A stretch of 64,000 bases of DNA, taken from the NCBI GenBank assembly GCA_035048495.1, contig CM068545.1, positions 43,270,450 to 43,334,449 on the forward strand, read 5' to 3'. The position numbers and the translations under genes were made by a program. Below, in pieces: positions 19,269-31,742 of this stretch; the first letter of the stretch is position 1; each line of letters opens with the position of its first letter. The notes under the pieces were generated by a model, which had not been told where the DNA came from, ran no database searches, and worked only from the letters and a program-made list of their open reading frames with translations. Origin of the DNA: Euptelea pleiosperma. Lineage: Eukaryota; Streptophyta; Magnoliopsida; Ranunculales; Eupteleaceae.

Positions 19269-20980
19269 AGAGGGTTGCAGACCTGCTGATGCACATGCAA
19301 GAAACTGTGATGGAGAAACAGTGGCTGGAGATCGATGGTTATGGTGGTGGCCAGCAAGTGGAACGGTGGAGAGTTGAAGCAGTCCAGACCTCCGGCCATT
19401 GAAGAAGAGATTGAAAAGAAGATGTTGTTGTTCCGTTGGCCGGTGTTGGTCCTCGCCATGAAACTCAGTTGCAGGTTGCGGTTTGGTGTTGCTGTGGACG
19501 AACCAACAAAGTGAAAGGATGTGGGTTGCAGCAACAGTTGGTATGAGTTGTGAAGAAGACGGTAGTGGAGGATTAGTGGTGGTATCGGTTTGGTGTTGCT
19601 GTTCTTGAGATGCAGCGGTGGAGATTTCTCCTAAACATGATTATCAGCCAGGAGGCAGAGAAGGAGCCATGGATTTGCAGGCGTTGATGGTCTTGGAGCA
19701 GCAGCAAGTGGTGGCTGAGGGGAATGGAGACGGCCGGAGTTGCTGCCTGTAACTCCGGCGAAAGAAAAGTGAAGAAGATGAAGAAGAAAACGAAGAAGGG
19801 GGAGAAAAGAAGGAGAGGCGATGGAGGAGAATGGAAAGGGGGAGAAGGAGATTCCATTGGGGGAAGGAGAGGAGGAGATGGGGTTAGGAAAATTAGGGTT
19901 CCTCCCCCTCCTTCCCCCTTTATATAAGCTCTTAATTTTCATTAATGGAAATTAGGAATTTTAGGAAATAAAAAATATTATTATTATTATTATTATTTAT
20001 TTATTTATTTTTTTTAAGTAAAACCTTACTTTTCTTTGGGGAATTTCCCCATTTAGTGGACCCCCCATTTTTTAAAATTTAATTTAAATTATTTTGAAAT
20101 TCACGGGGTCCACTAAATGGTCGGACAACGGGTCGATGATGACGGGCCTGGCTACTGGCCCACATGGATTGATGATGTCCATCGTCTCACAAGATGATGT
20201 GACAGACAATCTGATGGCGATCGTGTGGAGGGTGACTTGATTGGGACCCAGATTGGTAGATCGACGGATCTAGAGAGATCCAACAGTCCGATGGAAGATC
20301 CAAAAGTCCGATTGAAGATTCAACGGTCAGAAAGCTAAGGGAGATGAGACAGAGCCAATGGGCAGGAGTTCTAGGGTTAGGTCAGTAGATTCGAGGACCG
20401 AGAGATGAAGAGAATAAGGAGAGATGAGAAAGAAAATATCAGAAAATGGAGATAAAAGTATTGGCAGAGGGTCTGGAACCCTGGTCTTCACTGTGACCAT
20501 CCTCACGCTTCTCTAGTAGAGTAAACTATCATTCCTTGCTGACTCATGTGGCTTTAAACGCTTTGGTCCGTCTCTTGGTCATTGGCTCTCCTGCTCTCTT
20601 CGTTCTTTGGGCCAGCTTTTTGGTCCTCTTATTCAGCCCATATTTGGCCCATATCTTCTAGTCATAGCATGAGGGCTCTTTAAGCTTTGATAATGGGCTT
20701 TCCTAATCGATGTGGGCTCGCAAGTCTCGAGAATTGTCCCATCGGGGTTTCCTGCAACAGAAGAAGCGCGTAATGAGACTTTATCAGAACGACTTAATCT
20801 CTAGACCTCCAGAAATACGTTTAATGCATGCAAATATACCATTTCGTCCAGAAAAGTGTGTTCTACGCAACAGAAGAGACTATTACGTAGAAAAGTAGAT
20901 AAATAGAGCATTTTACGTAGGAGAATGCAATAACGCTAAAAAGATAATTGCTTAAAATAAGCACTTTTGAGCGAATATCA
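19269..20980 (-). mobile_element. Truncated minus-strand LTR 'H'
   Basis: Read on the minus strand, it begins TGATATTCGCTCAAAAGTGC at 20980 and continues for about 1.7 kb through U3, a TATA-like CTTATATAAA (about 19920), a leader hairpin (19733-19759) and leader sequence, then stops at the CTCTTGCAAGAG junction. The LTR 3' end is missing. AGAGG follows the U3 end (20981-20985), but its partner on the left is lost or coincidental (19269-19273). It was most likely an insertion in LTR G, later truncated by the deletion that also cut the 3' LTR of element 1. Confidence 0.7.
19733..19759 (-). other. LTR leader hairpin (in H)
   Basis: GCCGGAGTTGC...GTAACTCCGGC: an 11-bp stem with one mismatch-prone position, adjacent to a GAA-rich tract as in the other LTRs. 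Confidence 0.6.
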
Positions 20981-21937
20981 AGAGGCAGCAACAAATCACG
21001 GGTACGGAAGGTGGAAAGGATGGTGTTCCTTGATGGTTGTTGCCCTGCAGCTTGTAGGTACACCCGGTAGATGCTTGGATAGTGGCTGTAGCATTGGTGC
21101 ACATAGCAAAACAGGTTGTGGGGAGGTCGAATCACACCCTTTGGAAGGGTTGTTGCTGATGTGGCGAAGTGGTGGACATCCATGCACGTTGCATAAGTGG
21201 TTCAAGTGTTGACCCAATCAGTGAGGGAGAGAATCCATGGTTGTGGAAATGGTGGTTCACGGTGAAGGAAACCGTGGAAAGCACCACGTTGACATGTTGA
21301 TGAGGTGGAGAAAAATGATTGGAAGCCTTTCGGTGGGTGGAGATGGTGGTGGTGAGCAAGAAGAAGCAGCACGGTTTAGGAATGAGAAGAGAGGATGCTG
21401 GGTTGATTTGGTACGTGTTGGCACTTACAGATCACTATAGTGTGGTTGTTCGAACCACAAAATAGATCGGTGAGATGTGGTGCAACCAATGGTAGAGGGC
21501 AGCAAGGTGAAGATATGGAGTGCGAGTTGAAGCGTGGAGGAGCAGATCTGGTTTTGGATGAACCAGCAAGGGGTAGTGAAGGTGGTGGTAGCATCCGTGA
21601 CTATGGCAGCAGATAGTGGTGGACTATGGCAGACCTGAGCATGAGGATAAAGGCCTATAATTGAAACAGATGTGGAGGAATGGTCTGGTGGAGACACTAA
21701 AGGATAACGGGTTCCAATCCAGTGTTGCAAACGGTGATGGTGGCAATTCCGACGAGCTTCTCACCGGAATTGATGGTGAGAGCCTTTTTTTTAGATCAGG
21801 TAGAGCCTGTGCTTGCTGGTTTGCACATAGCAAGAAGGAGAGAAAGGTGCAGCAATGGTATGAGCAGTGGTTGCTTCACGTTGCTGTTGGTGGTAAAATG
21901 ATGCAGTGGCCAGAGTTGCAGGCTGCAACTCCGGTGG

Positions 21938-21969
<32 letters not shown>

Positions 21970-22982
21970 AGAAGATGGAGGAGAATATGAAGAGGACTGA
22001 TCTTACCGAAAGAGGTTGATGCCGTGAGGGTTGCTGGTTGCAACCGTAGACAGCAACGTTGGTTGCAGGTTGGAGGCAGCCAGAGATGGAAGAATTCACC
22101 GGCTTTAGCGGAGTCTACCGGTGAAGAGAGGGAGTAAGAGAGATGAAGGTTGCAGAAACCTTGGTGGTGGTGCTGACGGCCTGCATTCTCGCAGGCCATG
22201 AACCAGTGGCTCAGTGGAGGTTCTACAAGAGACTGAACGGTGGTTCAGTTGACGGCCGGAGTTGTAGCCTGCAACTCCGATAAAAATGTTATGAAGTAGA
22301 CGAAAAAGATGAAGAAGGAAGTGAAAGAAGAAGAAGAAGGGAAGGAGAAGAAGAAGAAGAAGAAGAAGAAGAAGAAGAAGAGGAAAAGGATGAAGAGATC
22401 CTTACCAGTTTACCGGCGTTGGTGTCGCTGGAGACGAAGAACCAGAATGTGGGACGCAAAGAGAGTTGCTACAAGGTGCAGGCTTTGCATAATAGCTGTT
22501 GGGATTGCTTGCTAGAGGGGAGAATGAACAGGGTGGCAAGGTTTAGAGGATGTGTTGAAGCCCAAAGTGCCTGCAACAGATCTTGGAAGAAGAAGAGTGC
22601 TCAAGGCTGATTTTTGCTGGCTGGAGTTGCAGGTTTGCAACTCCAGAATTCTTTAGTTGAGAGAGAATGAAGAAGAAAGAGAGGGGAAAGAAGAGAAGGG
22701 GGAGGGAACCAACTAGAGAGAGAGATGGTATGCTGGTTTTATGGTAATTGAAGTTGGGAACCAGCTGGTGTAACCGTCCAGATGTGGTGGGTTGGAAATC
22801 TTCGAGGAGAAGCCGTTGAATCATTCTTTAGATAGGTGAGAATAAATTTGAAGGTGGTGAGATGATAAGTGCTATGATGAGGTGATGAGGTGTAGCTGTT
22901 TTGAGGAGGGATAAGTGGAGAATACATTGATAACAGCATGGAAGAATTCTCCCAACTAATTGTGGACCCCACATACAACAAT
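20981..22982 (-). mobile_element. Minus-strand LTR 'G', left fragment
   Basis: Antisense LTR leader sequence with three leader hairpins (21910-21934, 22256-22280 and 22621-22646, the last CTGGAGTTGCA/TGCAACTCCAG), two (GAA)n tracts and CT/GA-rich stretches. Its 3' end is lost at 20981. It resumes at 33683 after element C, as shown by the ACAAT duplication at 22978-22982 and 33678-33682. Confidence 0.65.
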
Positions 22983-25900
22983 TGATATTCGCTTAAAAGT
23001 GCGTATTTTCCACTGTTATCTTCTAAGTGTTATCACACTCTCCTACGTTAAAATACTCTATTTATCTACTTTTCTACGTAAGAGTCTCTTTTGTTGCGTA
23101 GAACACACTTTTCTGGACGAAATGATATATTTGCATGCATTAAACACATTTCTGGGAGTCTAGATATGAAGCCGTTTTGATCAAGTCTCATTACGTGCTT
23201 TTCTCTTGCAGGAAACCCGATCGGGCTATTTTCAAGACTAGCAGGCCCACGATCAACTACGGAAGTCCACTATCAAAGCTTAAAGAACCGTGGCTAAGAC
23301 GAGAAGATATGGGCCAAGAACAAGCCAATCTAGAGGATCGAAGAGCCAGACCAAGAACCAAGAAGTCAACTGATTCGTTAAACAAGATAAAGATGACCGC
23401 AAGGGGAATATCGCCAAGATTGGTGTTGCACACAAGTTCTAGGAATTTCTTCAGGAAATTTCCTAAGATCTGGGAAGCATTGGCCAAATCAGTGGACCAT
23501 GGGCCAAATGTTGACCAAGTCAATGGATGACAAGATCATAAAGAAGCAGGCATGATTAAGGCAGATGTGATGCGTACATGGATGATCGTGCATGGATATA
23601 CGCAGCAAGTGACTACAGAGTTGGGCTACGAAGGTGTGCCATGTGGATGTATCAGTGGACCACGATGCTAAACCACGACATTGGTCAAGTTGCTAAATGA
23701 AGGTGAGAGATTATTGATGCATATAAATGAAAGGGGGATTAGCCTGAACAGATGCTTGGGTACGTACAAGAAAGTGGAACTTGTGGATAACTGGCCTTGC
23801 ACAGTGTTAAACACCTAAGCTTGATCACCTCCAAATCAGACCATTGGATCAATATCTCGTTCGATAATTGCTTGCTGAAGCGCGAAATGGAGTTGTAGAT
23901 TGGCAATTCCACTAATTGATGCATGTTAAAAATGATACTGGTTGATCTGCAAATGAAGAAGAGTCGTGATCACGGGTTGATGATCATGGGGTTAACGGTA
24001 AATGATGGTGGGATTAACGATCAAGAAAACAATGGAAAGATGGATAGGACAAACTAAATTATCCAAAGAGAATGTTGGTGGACGATGTGAATAATTGGTA
24101 TGGGATATGATTTCTTAATCAAGTGGGGCCCATGTATTAAAGATCAAAAGTTGCTGAAGAATGCTACACATTGATGCACTAAGGAGAAGGCGGGACCCTA
24201 ATCATGGATTGTTAAGTTCCATACGGTGAGACTCAATTAATAAAGCAACATGGTAGTCTCCAAGGCAAGGGCGTATGAAGGTTCAAAGAAGGGTGTTAAA
24301 TGAGAAAGGTGGGGCCCACAAACTAAGTGGACATGGAAACTTCTAAACACGTTGGGAGGAATGCTTTCCACTGTTACAACAACTTCCCATCACCACCACA
24401 CATCTCCCATGAATCTCACATGTCCACCATCCTAGCTGTCCATTCCCTCTCACCTTATCCCTTTATAAGGGAGGGAACCCTAATCCCCTCTAATCACTTC
24501 TCTTTCTCACCCAATAACCTAGCCGTCAACCCCAAAAGAGGAAAAACTTCTTGGACTTTCTCTTTCTCACCCTTTCTTCACCGACCCCACATTCTTCTCT
24601 CATTCTATTCTTATTCTTCTCTACAGCCATGGAACCTACCACTCTCTTGCAGCCAGCCACCGATCCTCTCTTTGAGAAACCCCACAACGGTGCTGCTGCT
24701 ATGCTGGCCAAACCAGCAAGCTTCTTCACCGGAGCTACCTGCAACTTCCGGCAGGTTCTCCATCTTTTCCAGCAGGCATCTCCAGCAGCGTCCAAGCTTC
24801 GTCTGGGCACCCTCTTGCTGATGAAACTAGCAACCCAGCAGCCGGCTCCTCCTATTCAAAAAGAAGAAAACAAAAAAAAAAAAGAAAAGAGAAAGCTCGC
24901 CGGAGTTGCAGAACTCTGGCAATCTCCATTAAATCCGGCCGCCTGCACCTGCAACGTCTCCCCCTGCCTCGCCCCACGCTGCTATCACCCCCATTCCAAT
25001 CTCTCCCTTTCTCCCTTTCACCTCACAGTCGTCCATGGAGGGGGAATCCATTATTTCTCCACGCTGCTAGTGCACAAAGGGTGCAGCGACAGCCACAACA
25101 GTACCGTCCCCTTCCATCTTCTTCTCCGGGCATCTTCTCGCTTGCTGCATATTCAACGCTGGTGTCTTCTTCACCGGCCACTTGCCGACTGAAACTCCAA
25201 CGATCTCGCATCATTCTCCCTCACTCTCACGGCCTGCAACACTTGCAGGCCGTCCTCCTACTTGCAGCCGACCGAACTGAGACCACCGTGGCCAACAACT
25301 AACGGCCTCCATTGCAGCCCACCTACAACACCCTCATCTTCTCCCATTCAAGAGCACTGCCATCTTTCACTGGTAAGGCACCAGCAGCCACCGTGGAAAG
25401 CACCTCCTCCTCACGATCTACTGCACGTTCCCCCACTGGACAACAAACAACACCACCGCCTGTTGCATCAATTCCTCTCCACTGCCTCCAGCTATCACCG
25501 CCATCAACTCTAGCCGATTATCACTTTACTCGCCCATCCTCCCTCTATAATCCATTACCTTAACTTGCTGGCCAGAGACCAATAGATCAGAAAAATCTCC
25601 ACCGGTGCTCCAAAGATCCAGATCTGCCAAGCAAACCACCAACCTGCCACGATTTCCTCAACCTTCACCGCATCCTTCCATCACTAGCAACCACCTAGTG
25701 CACCGGCCGGGTATCCACCTTCTTTGAGATCTTCTCCACAAATGCACACATCATTCTTTTCACTTAGTGAACCGGACTATCCATCATCCTTAACATTGGC
25801 CGATCCACCCTTGATCGAGAAACCAAGGGTAAAATCTTAACCGTCCACTTTCGGTAAGTGCAACATGGTAAATCCCATTCTCTCTCTAGACTCTCTCTCT

Positions 25901-26416
25901 AGAGATCCCTAGGCTGATCGCCTTTTTGCACCACCGACTCCATTCGGTGAATGCAAGAGGGTGAGTTTTTCTCTCACCTCTACCTTATCGGCTGGTAAAC
26001 GACCGAGGTGTGAAAAATCTCTCTCTACCTTCTTCCTCTCTCTCTAAAATCTCTTTTTACATGCTTTCTAGAATAGATTTACCGCTTCATTTATTTCTGT
26101 CATTTATTTCATGTAAGCAACAGTTTGATTAATGCAATTTGATTTTGATGATTTTAGTATTCTCTGGATCTTATTTGGATGTGTTTTAAATCGACTCGCC
26201 CTTCTCATCTCTTCCATCATTCTCCTTTTTCTCTTGTATATTATCTATCATTCTATGTTCTTATTTGCGCTAATCCGACTAATCCCGAGTGCGGATCGAC
26301 ATCCGACACGAATCCCTATACAAATCTGTCAATTTTGCAGGATAATCGGATAAAAATTACAAATGTGTTGAAGTTAGGGTTTCCGTAATCAACGACGTGG
26401 AAAAATCCTAATATCA
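22983..26416 (+). repeat. Full LTR arm of element C
   Basis: 3434 bp, starting TGATATTCGCTTAAAAGTGCG and ending TCCTAATATCA just before the PBS. Its U3 terminus is the variant with TTTTCCACTGTTATCTTC. The middle (23400-24300) differs from the other LTRs and lacks a clear tRNA-like unit. The 3' third has a single imperfect leader hairpin (24900-24920), a donor TCG|GTAAGT (25854) and an acceptor AATTTTGCAG (26340). Confidence 0.92.
25854..26340 (+). other. Predicted leader intron in element C LTR
   Basis: GTAAGT donor and AATTTTGCAG|GATAATCGG acceptor, 487 nt, with the CGGAT-CGAC-ATCCG block at 26291-26304. Confidence 0.5.
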
Positions 26417-26418
26417 AA

Positions 26419-26436
26419 TGGCGCCGTTGCCGGGGA
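26419..26436 (+). promoter_or_regulatory. Canonical 18-nt tRNA-Asp PBS at the fold-back point
   Basis: TGGCGCCGTTGCCGGGGA is a perfect complement of the last 18 nt of plant tRNA-Asp, the length copied when reverse transcriptase stops before the methylated A58. Its last three bases GGA coincide with the first bases of the inverted arm, complementary to TCC at 24259-24261. Confidence 0.92.
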
Positions 26437-27678
26437 GACTACCATGTTGCTTTATTAATTGAGTCTCACCGTATGGAACTTAACAATCCATGATTAAGGT
26501 CCCACCTTCTCCTTAGTGCATCAATGTGTAGCATTCTTCAGCAACTTTTGATCTTTAATACATGGGCCCCACTTGATTAAGAAATCATATCCCATACCAA
26601 TTATTCACATCGTCCACCAACATTCTCTTTGGATAATTTAGTTTGTCCTATCCATCTTTCCATTGTTTTCTTGATCGTTAATCCCACCATCATTTACCGT
26701 TAACCCCATGATCATCAACCCGTGATCACGACTCTTCTTCATTTGCAGATCAACCAGTATCATTTTTAACATGCATCAATTAGTGGAATTGCCAATTTAC
26801 AACTCCATTTCGCGCTTCAGCAAGCAATTATCAGACGAGATATTGATCCAATGGTCTGATTTGGAGGTGATCAAGCTTAGGTGTTTAACACTGTGCGGGG
26901 CCAGTTATCCACAAGTTCCAATTTCTTGTACGTACCCAAGCATCTGTTCAGGCTAATCCCCCTTTCATTTATATGCATCAATAATCCCTCACCTTCATTT
27001 AGCAACTTGACCAATGTCGTGGTTTAGCATCGTGGTCCACTGATACATCCACATGGCACACCTTCGTAGCCCAACTCTGTAGTCACTTGCTGCGTATATC
27101 CGTGCACGATCATCCATGTACGCATCACATCTGCCTTAATCATGCCTGTTTCTTTACGATATTGTCATCCATTGACTTGGTCAACATTTGGCCCATGGTC
27201 CACTGATTTGGCCAATGCTTCCCAGATCTTAGGAAATTTCTGAAGGAATTCCTAGAACTTGTGTGCAACACCAATCTTGGCGATCTTCCCCTTGCGGTCA
27301 TCTTTATCTTGTTTAACGGATCAGTTGACTTCTTGGTTCTTGGTCTGGCTCTTCGATCCTCTAGATTGGCTCGTTCTTGGCCTATATCTTCTTGTCTTAG
27401 CCACGGTTCTTTAAGCTTTGATAATGGACTTCCGTAGTTGATCGTGGGCCTGCTAGTCTTGAAAATAGCCCGATCGGGTTTCCTGCAAGAGAAAAGCACG
27501 TAATGAGACTTGATCAAAACGGCTTCATATCTAGACTCCTAGAAATGTGTTTAATGCATGCAAATATACCATTTCGTCCAGAAAAGTGTGTTCTATGCAA
27601 CAAAAGAGACTCTTACGTAGAAAAGTAGATAAATAGAGTATTTTAACGTAGGAGAGTGTGATAACACTTAGAAGATAA
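26434..27678 (-). repeat. Inverted partial LTR arm of element C
   Basis: This is the reverse complement of about 23020-24261, beginning GGAGACTACCATGTTGC. It ends ...TTAGAAGATAA, where solo LTR A is inserted. The last 38 bases of the arm resume at 33640-33677. Confidence 0.92.
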
Positions 27679-28810
27679 TGAAAGTTAGATTTGTCCGTGT
27701 CGTCGAATCGGAAACCTTAACTTCAACACATTTTGTAATTATCCGAGACTAAATTCTGTAAAATATGGAGATTCTTGTATAGGGATTCATGTCGGATGTC
27801 GATCCGTACTCGGGGTTAGTTGGCGCATGCAAGAACATGAAATGACGGCTTTCTTTATAGAAATTGCTCTGAAATCAATGCAGGGGTGAGAATGGTGATT
27901 CAAAGTCAATTTTTTTTTTAAATATATATATTTTTTTGAATGGATTAACACATGACAATTGAAATATATTAATTCAAATTACTCGAGCTGAGATGAATGG
28001 AACAATGCAAAAACAAACTTCCTTTATTGAATGAGAAAATAACTTACAATGTAAATAATTCTTCTTCTAAAAATTATTAAAAACTACACTAGAAAGCATG
28101 GTACTTAGAAAAGCTAGAGAGATAAAGAGTCTAGAGAGAGAACAAGATTAGAGAGAGAAACTAGAGAGGGAAAATGAAGGGAAAAACTATTTGAAACTTA
28201 TCGGAGGGAGTTCAACCTTTGATGGGGATTGCATGGCCATGATTGGCCAATGTTTGGAGTGCGAGTGAGGTTGGTGAGTAGGGCGGTGATAATGGCCGCA
28301 AGGGGTGAATGGTGGTTCTCTGGTGAGCAAGAGGTGGTTGGTGGCCTTTGGTTGCTGTTCGTCCTTGAGAAGGAGCAGGCGGTGCAAGGAGGAGCAGTTA
28401 AGGGATCCGGTGGAGAGAAGGCAGCACTCCAGGTTCAACCTCCTCTCATCTTCCCTTCTTCTTCTTCCTTTCTTTTTGGTTTTTCCTTTGAGGGGACTGA
28501 GGGAGGAGGGCGTTTGGAGAGAGGAGAACGTGTGGACGACTTTGATGTGGGCTGAAATGGAGGTGTAGACTGCTGGAATGATGGAGGTGTGGATGTGGCT
28601 GTGGAGCAGGCGGTGATGGAAGAGAAGGATGGTGGCACACCGTGATAACCAGCAGGTATGGGGCGTTCTATTCTTCTCTCCTTCTTCTTCTCTTCTCTTT
28701 TATTTTCATTTTTTTTTCTTTTTTTGTTGACTTGGGCAAGTGAGAGAGAAAGAGAGGGCGAGATGGGAGAGTTGAGAGAAGACGTCGGAGGCTGGAGGTT
28801 GCAGGTTTCG

Positions 28811-28835
28811 CCGGAGTTGCGACCTGCAACTCCGG
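28811..28835 (-). other. LTR leader hairpin (in A)
   Basis: CCGGAGTTGC...CTGCAACTCCGG: a perfect 10-bp stem, next to a T20 run (28841-28860). Confidence 0.65.
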
Positions 28836-31223
28836 TGATCTTTTTTTTTTTTTTTTTTTTGTTTTGAAAGTGCAGACCTACAACTCAATATTGCATGTCG
28901 TGGAGGAGGAAGGGGCAACAGCAAGGAGGCTTGGGTAATAGACGATCCAGCAGGTGGGGGCATCTTCCTCTTCTCTACCCTTCTTCCTGTTTTCTTTTTT
29001 TGTTTTTTGTTTTGAAGGGAAGAGAGATGAGGACGGGATTGAGAGAAAGAAAAGGAGAGAGGGGCGGTAAGAGAATGGGATTCGGTCAGGTTTCCTACAG
29101 GTTGGACAAGATGCAGGGGTGGCTACGATGAGGAGAATACCTCCCTATGATATCGGTGCTGACATGGTGAGCAGCTGCTGTGAGTTGGAAACCACCACCT
29201 GTCACCAATGGTGATGACGGTGATGATTTGTAGATGAAGGAGAGCGTTGAAGGAGGAGGGTGCTGCGTGCTGTGCACAGCTTGCAAGGGAGAGAAGAAAG
29301 AGATTTCTAAGAGAAGGAGGTCTGTGAGATGGACAGGAGAGGAGAGAAGATGAGAGAGCATGGGAGGAGAGAGGAGTGGAAAAAAACGTGAAGATTGGAG
29401 GGGCAGCCCCGGTTTTGTCGATGGGGGAGACGGTGAAGAGAGCCTATATGGAAAATATGTTTCCACTTTTTATGAGAATGGAGCCCCCGTTTGAATGGAA
29501 TGTTTGGGTTTTTTTTTTTATTTAGAAAAACGTGGGTGGTTTTTATCCTTTTTGCAAAAAACGTGGAAGCGGCCAAAATAGACATTTTCCAAAAAACGTG
29601 GTGCATCCCAAAAGAATGGAGAGGATCTTTTATACTAATAGAAATCTTATTTCCCAAAGAAAATTGCCCTTTTGGAAAACAATGAATAAGATTCCTTGTT
29701 TTTTTTTTTTTTTTTTTTTAAATATTTCGACTTTTTAAAATCTTTGACTTTGAAATCTTTCCAAAATTTGCTCTTCTTTCCTTCTTCTTCAGAAACTATT
29801 TTCATCCATGTTTTTTTTTTTGAAAATATTTTGACTTTTTAAAATCTTTGACTTTGAAATCTTTCCAAAATTTGCTCTTCTTTCCTTCTTCTTTAGAAAC
29901 TATTTCCATCCATGCGAGGCGTGTGGGTCCTACCAAATGGCTGGGCCGTGGGTAATGGGCCCACACTTTAGCTCGGCTTTGGCCCATTTGATTTGAATAA
30001 GTGATGATGAGGGCCATAGGATTTTGAGATGGATGACTAGATGGGGTGGATGATCTTCTCGTGATCGTGCGGTAGAGATAGATGGTGATTGAAAGTAGGG
30101 TTTTTCCGTCGTTGAGAGAACTACCCTAACTTCAACACAATTTGTAATATTATCCGATTATCCTGTAAAATTCAAAGATTCTGTATAGGGATTCGTGTCG
30201 GATGTCGATCCACACTCGAGGTTAGTTAGCGCAATTAAAGAGCATAAAATGACGAGGAAATTGCAGATAATGTAACACAATCATACTTTAATCATATTTA
30301 TTTAACTGAACTTGTCTCTTACAATGAAAATCAAATAAAAATAACTAAACTAGAAAGCATTAAGAGAGATTAGGGTAGAGAGAGAAGATGAGAGGTATAG
30401 AGAGAAAGTGATCATTAGAGAGAGAAATGGTGAAGATTCTAGAGAGCGAAAGCAAGAGAAGAGAAAGAAGTCACCTTCCAAGACTTACCGGTCACTTGAT
30501 CGGCCAAGAAAGAAGGGGCTACCCGCTGGCTCGGTGGCTTTCAAGGAGAGGGGGTCTTGATGATGAGGTGAGCGGAGGATGGTGCACCGATCAAGAATGG
30601 TGGTGATGTGATGCAGTTGCTCACTGGTGGATCAAGCACGTGGCAGCCCTGGAACTTTGGTGGTTGCTGGTTGTCTCTCTGAAGGGTGGACGGTGATGCA
30701 CAACATGGGGTTGTGCATAGAGGAGGGCGGTTTGTTGCAAACCAGCTGGCCGGTAAGAAGAAGGGAATGAGATAAGGAAGAAGAAGAATAAAAGAAGAAA
30801 GAGAAGAAGAAAGGGAGAAGGAGACGGTTGTAGCAGGTGGCTATGGAAGAAGGAGACGCTGGAGTTGCACGCATGCAACTCCGGCAAGCCTTGGTGATGA
30901 GGATGGAGGCGTTGGGAAGCCAATGCACTTTGCAAGCTTTAAAAACATTGCTGGTGTGCAACAGTTGTTGCTGGTGTTATTGATGGAGGCGGAATAGGTG
31001 CAGGCCGAAGATGATGGAGGCAGAGGACGATGCAGCGGAGCTTCAATGGTGCTTGCCGGACTGGTTCACCAGTCCGGCGTGGAGAGGAGAAGAAAAAGAG
31101 GATGAAGAGAAAAAGGGAAAGAAAAGGGAGAGTTTCCGGTGGTGGTAGTAACGGTCTGCTCTCTTGCAGACCATTACTTCGCGTTAATGAAGACTGGTTG
31201 CAGGCGGAGGGGGGCGCTGACGG

Positions 31224-31248
31224 CCGGAGTTGCAGGCTGCAACTCCGG
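31224..31248 (-). other. LTR leader hairpin (in B)
   Basis: CCGGAGTTGCA-GGC-TGCAACTCCGG is a perfect 11-bp stem and the best example of the family hairpin. The same sequence recurs at 49403-49427. Confidence 0.7.
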
Positions 31249-31678
31249 TAGAAAATGGTAATATGACGAAAACGAAAAAATAAAATAAAAAAACTGAGAA
31301 GAAGAAGAAGAAGAAGAAGAAGAACGAGCAGAACGAGAAGAAGGAGGAGGATGAAGAACGGCCTGCAACTCCGGCGTAAGAATGTGGAGAAGAAGGAGAG
31401 GAAGACGGTGGTAGATATGGTGCACGCAGGTGGTGTGCAGCGGCGTTACAGGCGCTGCTGTTAGAGAAGGACGAGCAGAAGAGATGAAGAAGAAGAGAAG
31501 AAAAAGAAGAAGAAGGAGGAGAAGAAGAAGAAGAAGAATGGTCGGAGTTGCAAACCTGCAACTCTGGCGAAGGATGGGGAAGAAGACGAAGAAGAAAGGA
31601 GGAAGAAGAGAAGAAAGAAGTCGCGGGGAAGAAGGGAAAGGATAGGGGGAAGGAGAGGAGGAGATTGGAGGGGGATTA

Positions 31679-31742
31679 GGGTTCGAACGAACCCCTCTCC
31701 TTCTCCTTTTAAAGCTCCCTATTTCCATTAATGGAAATAGGG
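31679..31742 (-). promoter_or_regulatory. LTR core promoter of B: palindrome, TATA-like box, cap-proximal hairpin
   Basis: CCCTATTTCC-ATTAAT-GGAAATAGGG (31717-31742) is a perfect 26-bp palindrome. In LTR sense it is followed at once by a TATA-like CTTTAAAAGG and, about 20 bp later, by GGGTTCG-TT-CGAACCC (31679-31694), which can fold near the transcript start. Identical palindromes are at 58655-58680 and 62325-62350. Confidence 0.6.

Noticed and set aside
24327..25563. Several plus-strand frames of 80-213 codons rich in Pro, Ser, His and Leu
   Set aside because: They lie in the CT-rich LTR leader, overlap each other in different frames, and have no domain signature. The equivalent region of other LTRs has unrelated frames.
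26419..26436. A full internal retrotransposon region starting at this PBS
   Set aside because: The sequence after the PBS is the reverse complement of the preceding LTR, not a leader. No gag or pol follows.
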